64,000 nucleotides of DNA, from the NCBI GenBank assembly GCA_949316495.1, contig OX439003.1, positions 18,413,198 to 18,477,197 of the forward strand, read 5' to 3'. Below, one piece after another: positions 52,125 through 62,289 of this stretch. Within the stretch, counting starts at the first letter, position 1. Each line of letters starts with the position of its first letter. Below the pieces are notes generated by a model. The model saw only the letters and a list, made by a program, of their open reading frames with translations, searched no databases and was not told where the DNA came from. The translations under genes and the position numbers were made by a program. Origin of the DNA: Amphiduros pacificus (Eukaryota; Annelida; Polychaeta; Phyllodocida; Hesionidae).

Positions 52125-53377
52125 TTAATTTCTCTTGAAAAGTCCTTTGACCATCTTCTTCCCGCGGGCAAATGCACGGGAGAGTTTGCCAGCCAGGTTG
52201 TTCTTGTGGACTTTTCCTACGACGGAGTCAGAGTCACCAGCATCGCTGCCGCTGGTATCAGCCTCCTCATCCTCCCTCTCATCATCTTCCCCATCTTCAT
52301 CACCCATCTCTTCATCACTGAGGTCATCGTCACTGAGGTCACCATCACTGAGGTCATCATATTCGTCCTCATCATTCTCCTCATCAGCCTCAGGATTCTC
52401 GACCCCCAGATAAGCCCAGTCACCACGCTCAGCCGCCATGTGATTGACAGCATTTTCAAGCTTTGTGAATTTCAGGAACTTCTCGAAATGGGCATCCTCA
52501 TCAAAGTCTGGGTCGGTTGTGTCGGCTCTTGCCAGCTTTCTCCTCAGTTTAGCTAGGGCCTTCTTGCCAATCTCATATTTGTTGGCCTCCCAATGTTGGT
52601 TGCGGTAATAGGTATCAGCCACCTTTTTATATTTTCTGGAGTACCAGATAGCTACGAAAAGAAAGCAGACTTTAGACACATACAGATAGCTTATCATTTC
52701 TCATTTCATTAAGATATATATTTTTTGCACAAAACTTGTAAGATTGAATGCAATTATATTTTTAGTCGTATTTAAAATTTGAAAACTTGTAAAGTGATTT
52801 ACATTCATAGGATTTTTTTTACTTTATATTTTGTATGTGATAACACTTATCTAAATAGAAAAAATGAGAAAAGATTTACCATTAGATGGGAACCAGGGAC
52901 TGTAATACTTGGCCCTCACAGAGAACCGAACTGGATCTGCAAAACGTGATATTTACTCGGTAAATAAATGAATAGGCTCTGGTTGTGCAGGTAAAATAAG
53001 GTATCTTATGGAGAGACAGTAAGTAGCAAAGCACTTTGTTTTCTCTTTAAAATATGAAGACCTTTGAAAACGTGAAAAGCCCTGATACCAACAAATGATC
53101 TCTTTTGTTTCTTGAATCAAATTGCAGAAAAGTCTGCCGTTTTTCATATGAACCATGTCTTACTGTGAAAGGTTTTCACTTCATAATGTATTTATCATCA
53201 TTGTACATTATTTGTTAAGATTCTTGTAATTATTTTCCACTCACCCTTGTACAATATTTGTTTCCTGAACACAGCATCAGGAACATCTCCCTTCAGAATG
53301 CAAAGGGCTCTGGTTGTTTGACCATCCAAATTTACATGGTCATAATTGTTGTCGCAATCTGCGTAGTGGAAACCCAT
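52125..53377 (-). CDS. Unrecognised 238-residue protein with acidic tail, three exons
   Basis: Minus-strand exons 53245-53377, 52880-52936 and 52125-52651 join in phase (1, 1) to 239 codons with stop. Junction sequences are good: gtgagt donor with ttgcag acceptor, then gtaaat donor with ttcgtag acceptor. The protein starts MGFHYADCDNNYDHVNLDGQ at the first ATG after an in-frame acceptor-like site. A basic, aromatic central part (RAKYYSPWFPSNAIWYSRKY) is followed by a helical, charged stretch (KALAKLRRKLARAD; FEKFLKFTKLENAVNHMAAE). A run of about 70 residues made mainly of D, E, S and G follows, and the end is basic (RAFARGKKMVKGLFKRN). No signal peptide or membrane segment is seen. I do not recognise the family. 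The clean phases and biased composition make a real gene very likely; low-complexity acid/base tails often bind other proteins, but that is inference. Confidence 0.8.
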
Positions 53378-54260
53378 TGTGGAATATACGGTTGATTTTT
53401 GATTTGCCAATCAAACTATAACGCTCGCAAACCTTCAAGAAGAATGAAAACTTAAAGTTAGATAAAAAAATATAGTAAATTCTATTAAATTCCTGCACTC
53501 CAATCTATTTATTTACCTGTCAGAGCATTTAAAAGAAATACTGGGAGATATAGAATATTTTGTTTAGAGTTTTGATATTTTCAACTTGGTAATTCGTTTT
53601 AACTTATAAATTTGTGTTCACATCGTCAATCAACAAAGCAAGCTTAATCAGCGTGTATAGTCAGAAACATGGCGACAATGTATCTATTTCTGATTGAAAT
53701 TGTGAAGGAAAATGAATAAACATAAAAAAAGAACATCAAATTAGCTTTAAATATATTTATTTTCGCCATATGGCCTAAATACATGCTTGTTGTGTTCTTA
53801 TAAAAACATTTTAGGAACAAAAACAAAATATCTTCGAGTAAATGAACAAATACTTACAGAGAATCTGATCTGCAATGTCGCTCTGAGTCGATATGGAACT
53901 CGTTTGTCGTTGCTGGGGATGGTGCGGTTGCTATGCCTCCCGAGCATTGTTCCCGTTCTGTAATGTGATTGGCTGAAACGGCACAATAATCGCGGTGCCA
54001 AAAATGACATTTATTTATGCAGTGGGTTCAAGCGCATTATAAAACACATAATACATTCAGTATTTGGCAATGGTGAAGTAAGACTGAAGTATGAAAACAA
54101 ATTAAGACAAGCTGGTTATCGCGTGATTACATTGTAAAGTTTAGAGATTAAGCGTTACTTTCATAACTTGATGGTGACGTCAGTGGTTTGCGTGACACAA
54201 TGCGCATGCCATGTGATGTGGTTACGAGCGGTCACGTGCGCAATGCTGTGAGAAACTGAC
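53378..54260 (-). promoter_or_regulatory. 5' flank and probable promoter of the acidic-tail gene
   Basis: On the minus strand an acceptor-like gcgttatag lies about 36 bp before the start codon, suggesting a non-coding first exon further right. A CCAAT box (GATTGGC on plus, near 53971) and a GC-richer stretch at 53870-54000 fit a core promoter there. A half RFX X-box-like word (GGCATAGCAACC on minus, near 53930) is present but weak. Confidence 0.35.
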
Positions 54261-54918
54261 GGGAAATATGAGGGATCGGTCTATTCTGAAAACAATAATA
54301 AAGTTATATTATTCTGAGGTCTGTTTTTACCAGTCTCTACGGAAAGAGTCGTTTTTTCTCGAATGTGACGATATTAAGACAAGATATGTACCATGTTTTT
54401 CAGTAATATGTTTTTTTAGCTATTGATATACTGGCGATCAATATTGCATAAACTATTTTTTAATAGTCGATCTAATTACTTTCACCCTCAATTATATTAT
54501 GTTTCAAGATGTAACATCATGATCGTTTTTATGTAGAATTATTACAAGCAGAGCCACTGAATTCCAATAAAGTAGTTAAGTAACGGAGAGAAGAGAACCT
54601 ATGGTGGTCTTCAATGATTTGACAAAAATATATTTCATGATAGCAATAGCTACTGTAAACGGCACTTGGTTAAAGACAACAAATTTAAGTCCTGTGCCAC
54701 TGGTTGTTCAAGCCTGTAGGACAGATGAAGCTGTCAAATTTCTTAGTGCAGGAGCATTTTAACTTGTTAAATGAGCCAGTCACCCTTTTCCAGAATTTTG
54801 TTCATTGTGTTTTTGCATTTCACTTTTTAGAATTAGTGTGCATCTTTGTAATGGTGTACCTAATGGTACAAAACGACTAAGAGGATACAAAACAATATAT
54901 AAACTATTATAGATAATA

Positions 54919-54946
54919 TCTTGGAGTATTATTCCTTATACTCCAA
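54919..54946. repeat. Short inverted repeat with CTTGGAGTAT arms
   Basis: CTTGGAGTAT (54919-54928) is repeated inverted at 54937-54946 with an 8-bp spacer, and pairing continues imperfectly outward (AATAT / TAATATT). The arm word is shared with the innexin-intergenic palindromes. Confidence 0.7.
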
Positions 54947-56945
54947 GCTAATATTAAAGATAATTCTTATTGTTCCTTTGGCTAGCACTAAAACATGGTG
55001 GAAGTTGGTGGAGAAATAGGTTTTAAGGAACAATAAAATTTATGATTTTTAATACTTGTGAATGTTCTCTCATGGCATCACTAGAAATGGGAGATATTGA
55101 ACATGAAATGGATTATACAAAACTTCCTCTTGCCGTGGGAACATGGTGTCACTTTCACGCAGCATAAATGGCGCCAAAAATAGAACATATTCTCCAATTT
55201 ATATACATATTCGAAAACTAATTTTAGCACCTTCCTTTTATCGAAGAAAAAAAATAAAATATATGAAAATTTGCAGAAAGAAATCATTCTCTACACCTAA
55301 TACATTTTTTGTCACCTGATGTTTTTTCTATTGCAAATTTAGCACATTTTCACATACTTTGATAGTTTAATATAATTTTTTCATGTACCATTATGATTAG
55401 AGCAGCTTATTGGGGATTATTTTCTGAGAATATACTTATATTCTATGTGTATGAAACTTGAGAAGATTGCATTGGATCAATTTAAAGTCCGTCAATTTTC
55501 CTCTTTTGTACACCTACCACATTCAAGCTATTTCTAACCAAATTTAGCTTGTTAATAAATCTCAAAATATGTACTTTCATAATTTAACCAGCAATAAGTT
55601 GTTATTATAGATATTATTCCAAAATAGCTCAGAATATCAAAATTTCCTCTAATTTCCTTTGCAGATTGGCCAAAAATTAAAAATTGCTGAAATATTGTTA
55701 ATTCTGAACGGATTTTGATGAATAAAGACTCTATGAGCTAGTTTTTGGAAGATGCAGATGATTGAATATTGACATTTATAGTAAAACGCACGGAAATAGG
55801 ACTTTCATTTTCAAAGTCATTCAAAGGTAACTTCAAGGTCACCTGCCATATTCAGATTATAAACCTTTTAAAAGTTGAAGTTATAAGTATCATTCTGAAA
55901 TTGCCTTGTATTGCATGTGGTTCGCAGTATCCACATAAAAAATAGAAAAATGAAATTGTTCACGGCTTATTTAAATAAGCTTTATTTTGGTGTTTAGTTG
56001 ACTGAGGGATGGTAGCAGTCAAGGTGGTTAGTCAAATAGTACAAATAACGATATCTTGAATTTGTTATGTTTCTGTGTCAAGATCAGAACCACATTCAGC
56101 TACGTACACACAGAGATGTTGTAAATAACCTAATATGGTTTTTTGTAGAAAAAAAATTAATGAATGTTTGCCTAATTTAATACTCAAAACTCTGAAAATA
56201 TCAGATGTTAACTGCAAATGTTACCCGAAGACAAAAATGAAGGTACGCGGGACTATTTAAAATAGTCATCCTTTCATCAACATGGATGCAGCTACTTTTT
56301 GATCGTTAAACACAGGTTTTCTAATAGTTACAGTGGTAGAATATTTTATGACTATTCCCACGTGAATTGCTTGGGTTTTCTAACCGGGGGAGTAATATTT
56401 GGAACTATATTCTGATAGGACAATACACTTGAATGGTTACACTTCTATGGCAGAATGAATATAAGTTGAAATACCTACACATTTCTCTGACCTGTGTTTC
56501 ATGAAAAGGTCTCGGTCAAAAACCATTTCAATTTAAACCTGACAACTTCTCAGGGAGGAATAAATTCTGATTCTTCAGCAAACATGTCACATAAAAATGA
56601 GCGCTCAAAACGGCCATTCGATGGGTGATAATATGAATGGCTCATGAATGGTCAGCAATATTACACCTCAGCAAACACAACATACATGAATAAAAACAAA
56701 CATTTAATATTTATGGCCAATTAGATTTTATTGAGAGAATGATTAAGTCACATGTATATTTAAATGATATATGGTTATGAAACTTTGAAACATGTACAAG
56801 ATATCTCCCTGAAATCTGAGAGCAATACACTATCTCTTTTCAAATAGAGATATAATATTGTTCTCAGTTGAAATAAATCAACCAAAATACACCTGCCAGG
56901 ATTGCTGTGTTTTTGCTGAAAATACTATAAGTGCGATGTGGTCAC

Positions 56946-57000
56946 ATTAATATAAAAGTGTGATCACTGATGTGATCAGTTATCACATTTTTATATTAAT
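56946..57000. repeat. Hairpin, 25-bp arms with 5-nt spacer
   Basis: The left arm starts ATTAATATAAAAGTGTGATC; the right arm 56976-57000 is its reverse complement with two mismatches. AT-rich, with no recognisable target duplication. Confidence 0.8.
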
Positions 57001-57159
57001 TGTTATATTACATGTGGTTCCCGATGGTGTTAGGCCTGTACCAATAGACAAAAATCAATGGACAAACAGGCCAAAACTTTTGGGCATAAACATTATGCAG
57101 AGAAAAATTGCTTGAAAATCTGATTTCATGAAAGCTTTAAAAGCCACCTGGTGCTACGT

Positions 57160-58548
57160 GGTGCCACCTGGTGTCAAATTAGCAGTATATTTACCCCATC
57201 CATTTTAGTCAACAGATATTAGTAAATTATATATCTTGGCCAATATCATATGTTTTTAATCCAAACTTTATTCCTGAAATAATTTTTGTTTGTGTGTGAT
57301 TTATAATGAGTTAGTTACTATAGCGCCAGTCTGGTTAGTATAGCTGACAATTAAAATGGCAAGGTCGGTACCTTTCATCCAACCTAAAAGTTTCGGTACA
57401 AAGGAAATATATATAATCATAAGGTGATAGGCCCTCAAATTATCTTGAAACTTTTCTCAACTTCCTTAAATTAAAAGCATGATGTTTAAGTGATTTTACA
57501 GCTTGGCTACCGCTTTCACAAATGATTTGCCGCGAACGCAGTATTTGCAAACCTGTGAATGCATGCGCGCCTCTAACCCATTCTTAATCTTAAACTTTCA
57601 ATCTCGCATGCTAGTGCCACGCCAAAAACCTTTCATCTCCATGTATGATATTTAAAGTAATAACACGTCATGTAAATTTCTTCAAATCCTGCACATGATA
57701 AATTACACTACTCCTTTACATTATACAATAATGTTTTCCCCATATATCCCCTCAGTACCTTTGTCTCACTCTCAGTAACAGTGCAGTACTCCTTCAAGTT
57801 ATCACTTGAGTCTCCTGCAGAATTGCCAAAATTGGTGAGAATTATTTATTCTTTGAAAGATCGACAACAAAGAAGCCCACAGCAAAACTCCACCAGAGGG
57901 CGACGTGGTAAACTTATCATTTGTATTCCAAAGCTCTGGTGGACAGTGACACCCATCAGATGTCAGATGCAAATTTAATGCAGGGAGATCAGTCTGGCAC
58001 AATATTTTCCAGAGCTGACAATATGTATGTCACTAAATTAAGCCCTGGTTGAAACTTAAACTGAAACTCAATCAAGTAAATTAAAGCATGCCAAATTTTG
58101 ACTCAAAGTCCAATTTGTAAATCGTTTTATGAATCGACTCAGAATGATTTATTTCACATATTTGTTTGATTATTGAGAGGGAATTTATTGCGCTTTTGAC
58201 GTATGTACGTATATGTACGTTTACATGTATACGTGAGCGCATACAGCGTATGAAATAACAATCTTGAACAATATCAGATATTTGAAAGGTTTCACAATAT
58301 CAGGCCTGTAAATTTTACAAGTCGTACATAATAATTGTTCTTGTCGTATGGTTTCTAACCAATCCGGTAAAAAAAATCCCTATCAGTAAAATAATTATTT
58401 CATTAAAATCATTTTGATGCAAAATATTTTTTTATCATTTAAGAGCTGTGATAAGGAAAATTTACCAAAGGGGATAATTAATCAACCTGAATATGTATAC
58501 CACTAGGGGGCGTGACCACGACCACAAGGATGCAGTGCCCTCTACCGT
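57160..58548. promoter_or_regulatory. Cluster of CTCF-like motifs
   Basis: Four matches to the bilaterian CTCF core (CCASYAGRKGGCRSY): ACACCAGGTGGCACC on minus at 57160-57174, CCACCAGAGGGCGAC on plus at 57890-57904, CCACTAGGGGGCG on plus from 58500, and a partial match (TAGAGGGCACT) on minus within 58534-58548. They occur in both orientations within 1.4 kb of otherwise AT-rich gap, which would suit an insulator between the acidic-tail gene and HES. Isolated matches also occur at 14276 and 49931. Confidence 0.35.
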
Positions 58549-59346
58549 CTTTCATCTTTGAACTCCCTGTCCCTCCTCCAGAAGTCTTTTTTTGAATACA
58601 TCATTTAGTATTTGTATTGTCCTTGCATTCACATTGCGCTGTTAGCCCGTTCAGTATCCTTTTAATGTTGCCAATTCAAATCATCTCTCTTCTTACAAGA
58701 GGCTTCGCTCCCACAAAGGAACGTTGCAGTTTTAAAAACCACCAGATATTACTATATATTCTTGAATTATTGGTGGCTATCTTGGGTTTTCATTAAACAA
58801 ATATTTAAATTATTTAACTTGGGGAGGCCTTCGGGTATAATGATTACATCATACTACAAGGGAAGACAGAAAAATATTTATATTTCTATATTACATAGAA
58901 AATAATTTTTTTTTCTTTCAGTAATATAGTATATATTATACGAATAGCAATGAGATACACTACCATTTCATCTTTAACACTTATAACTTGTTCATTTTGA
59001 AGAAAAAACCTTTCAAAAATGGCTTCACTGTCAAGAGATGTGTCTGTCGTGGACAAATTATAGAGAGTTCTCATATATATTAACAGATTTTTAGATTAGA
59101 TATTGGGATTTGATGTGCATGATCATTTGTATTTTTTTCCAAGGCAGAATTCTAATCAGAGGCATATAGCCAGCTTAGATAGCCTATCGACATTTTCATC
59201 ATGAAACCACATGCGAAGATGAAAGACATGATATATACATAGCCAGCATCAGTGAACTTAAAGTTTCATTCAGAAATATGGATGGGGTTTTACGGGATGT
59301 GTGAATTTTAAGCATTTATAATGTCATTCAGCTCTCATATAAGTAT

Positions 59347-59528
59347 CGTAGCACTTATATGAGTCAACCTGCATGAATAAATCGTAGCACTTAAACAAAA
59401 TGAGTCAACCTGCATGAATAAATCGTAGCACTTAAACAAAATGAGTCAACCTGCATGAATAAATCGTAGCACTTAAACAAAATGAGTCAACCTGCATGAA
59501 TAAATCGTAGCACTTATATGAGTCACAC
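59347..59528. repeat. 41-bp tandem array with an AP-1 core in each unit
   Basis: Units start with CGTAGCACTT at 59347 (shorter), 59383, 59424, 59465 and 59506 (partial). The three full units are identical or nearly so. Each of the five contains TGAGTCA (59360, 59401, 59442, 59483, 59519), the canonical AP-1 binding core, and the first four continue AACCTGCATGAATAAAT. The array lies about 2 kb beyond the 3' end of the HES coding region. Confidence 0.9.
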
Positions 59529-61498
59529 ACTGTCATCGTGCTTCACCCAAAAAGGTCAGCTCTATCTCATTGATAACCCATATCGCCCAAATATCCTGCA
59601 CGACCTTGTGGTTTTGTTGCAATCACCTAATATGTAACATTTAACTTCATATTTAATTGTTATTTCAGGTTGTTTTAATATTATACCATTATTAGAAGTG
59701 GTTAATTTCATATTACCAATATCAAAACAATTTCATACATTTTTTTCTTCAATATTGACAGCAATATCTAATTATCTCATTTTTATGATATATCTCAAGC
59801 TTTCCATGGCTTAGATGCTTAAAAATTACTTCCATTACCCCCCTTTTTGGCATCATCCATTAATTAGTATTTTCCAAAGACATTTCGCTTCTGACTCCAA
59901 AGACTCCAATGTTGTATTCCAGCCTTTGTTAAGTCTTCTCCCCAAAAAAGACTTTGAAGTGGCAGGATGTGCTTTGTGTTATCCTTTTCTTTTTATGAAA
60001 TTCTGATACAAATGTTGCCCAATTAGCACTACTAATCACCACACTCTTCTGTGAGAGGAGACAGAAAAAGGCGGAGATTTCAAACAAGAGCAATTTCCTC
60101 TGCAAACAAAAGGTGAAATCTGAACCATTCCTAGAGTAACGTGTGGGGCTTGTAACGGTCAGATAGTCACTCTATCAGACTGCTATTTTCAGTTTATTGT
60201 ACCAAGGTGTCAGCTTACCACGTCAGTGGTATGTCTTTTTCAGTTGCGAATGCTTTGATGTTGCGATTGAATTTTGTCCTGGTTGATGATTATGTTAATT
60301 AAACTTTAATTGGCAAATTTATTTTGTATAAATTTAGCCAACTTATTTGAGGATTTGTATGTACCTCAGCATACACTAACCACATGAGGAATTAAATGAG
60401 CTGGAATTTAAGTTCTCTTTCACGGTTATCAGGTCAGGTTTTTAAAAAAGGGTTTATCTAGGCTGAAGTACTGTGGGGAAGTATTCCGAAGTTGCTTCAA
60501 AATATGGAATTCAACATATACAGAAAGGACAAAATTAGTGATCAATCTCTTTTCATTCGCATTTAAAACCAGTGGTCAATTGTTCCAAAATTATATATTC
60601 TTAACAAGTATTCTTCCAAGGAATTTCATTCTTGTTCTTTAAATTCAAGTGAAATATTTCAGTCACCGTTATCTTGCCTGTCTTTTTAGTTTATGTGTTG
60701 CTATAAAAATGATGCACACTTACACATTCCATTTGGAATAAAAATAATTTATTGTTACATCTGTGTATATACAATGCACATTGCTCTTGGCAGTCTTATT
60801 CATACATTTGTTTATGAGTTTTTTCTGTTCTACATTGGTGATTTATGTTTATCTTGTTCTATATCATAATATTCTAAAATCTATATAATTTTCTGAAATC
60901 TCCAGGATTGCAAATTGTTTTATTATACAAAACTAACTACATTTATTGTTCATATACAAACTCTTCATCGGGCTAATTGTTTAAGTATTTTGCGCTATGT
61001 TTTTTTCAAGCCTTTTGAAATATTTATCTTAACTATACATAAATTTGAACTTTATCACTTTGTTCAAAAACGAATTTATATATTTAGATCACCCAAATTC
61101 CAAAACAATTTAAAAAAAAATGTCTGTATTTATGACATGGAAGAAATTAAATCAGCATGCATTTATGCTCAATTAATCATATGAGCTATGTCAAAATAAA
61201 TTTCTTCAGAAAGCACCTAAACGTTTCATATACTGCTCTCCTTCAAAGGTGCTGTTTTGACCAAGGATAACAGATAAAGATGACAATATTACTCCACATG
61301 GCTTTGTCCTCTTTCATGTAATCATTAAATAACTGCATTCGATAAGATCAATTGGTGTGCTAAAAGAGTCAATTAATGTCTTTTTTTCCCAATATCACAT
61401 GACAATTAAGCTGATGTGCATTGCACACCGGTATCTTCAATGACAATTGTTTCAGTCCTGGTCAGTCATTAAAGGATCAGTGATATAATTTGATAACC

Positions 61499-62289
61499 TC
61501 ACCATGGCCGCCACATATCACTTGAAATTTGCAGCCCATCCTGGACCGGAACTGGATGTGGAGAGTGCACATGTGGTGACCTCTGTTGGTGTTGATCGTG
61601 TTGGTCAATATTATTTGTGCACTTTGGAGGTGTGTGTGAGATTTGTTGAGCAGAAACTATGACACTTTGGTGAACTTGCAAAGGTTTTTGGTTGTTATTT
61701 GAGTTTTCGTTTTGAGAATGTCCTTGTCTTTTCATAGCTGCAGCCATGAGTGACTCACTTACTGCCTGTATGGTTTGACCTTTGGCCTGTATCGTCTGAT
61801 CTTTGACCTGCATAATTTGACCTTCGACCTGTCCATTCATAAGTAACTGAAAGTCCCCATATACCATCTTTCTTCTTGCTCTGTACTCATCAGAAGAAGT
61901 AGACGAAGTTGGACTGCTGGTATCACTCAGTTCATGTGCAACTTCTTTATCACTGCTTCCACTTGGGCTGCTGTTATCACTGTTATCAGTGTAAATGTCA
62001 GATTCACTTCTACCCGGACTGATCAAATTCACCCTGTCACCACCAGGGGTCAGATCACCATCCCCACCAGGTGACATCATGGGGTTAGGCGATACCTGTT
62101 TAATTGTTTGTACATTGGCTATGGACGAAGATATTTTATTCAAGCACTGTGAAAGATGCGAAGTGATGTTAGCTTTGAGGTCTGTTTCAATTCCCTCCAT
62201 TTTGCTGAGATATCTCGTGATTTCTGTTGTGCACTCGACGAAACCACTCTTGTATCTCAGTAGCGTGTCCGGATCATGTTTAACTGATG
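61499..62289 (-). CDS. HES: HES/Hairy-type repressor, terminal exon (Orange domain and WRPW); partial gene
   Basis: A minus-strand exon with acceptor gtgttttcag, entered in phase 1, reads to a stop at 61499-61501. Its start, DTLLRYKSGFVECTTEITRY and the following LSKMEGIETDLKANITSHLS, is the Orange domain that follows the bHLH in Hairy/E(spl) proteins. The chain ends MWRPW-stop; WRPW recruits Groucho/TLE co-repressors. These nuclear factors repress neural and other genes downstream of Notch. Between them lies a long S/P/G/Q-rich linker with a threefold 7-residue repeat (61765-61827). The exon boundary just before the Orange domain matches that of animal Hes genes. The bHLH exons are not found in 62290-64000 and should lie to the right. 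An apparent signal peptide upstream of the acceptor is translated intron, not part of the protein. Confidence 0.93.
61765..61827 (-). repeat. In-frame 21-bp triplication in the HES linker
   Basis: Three consecutive 21-bp units (61765-61785, 61786-61806, 61807-61827) begin CCTG on the plus strand and encode variants of Q-[IT]-[IM]-Q-[AV]-K-[DG]. Several substitutions separate the units, so the repeat is not very recent. Confidence 0.75.

Larger units (their letters stand above)
54261..61498. other. Long non-coding gap between acidic-tail gene and HES gene
   Basis: No supported exon. Contents seen: a short inverted repeat at 54919-54946 with the CTTGGAGTAT arm, a hairpin at 56946-57000, CTCF-like motifs at 57160, 57890, 58500 and 58534, and a 41-bp tandem array at 59347-59528. 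Open frames here, such as 57781-57978 and 60915-61184, have no recognisable similarity. The right part should contain the HES 3' UTR. Confidence 0.5.

Noticed and set aside
52135-52556. Plus-strand and second minus-strand frames over the acidic-tail exon
   Set aside because: Shadows of the repetitive acidic coding sequence; the joined minus-strand gene explains the region.
53925-53945. RFX X-box in the acidic-tail gene promoter, implying a ciliary gene
   Set aside because: Only one half-site (ATAGCAACC) is good; too weak to assign function.
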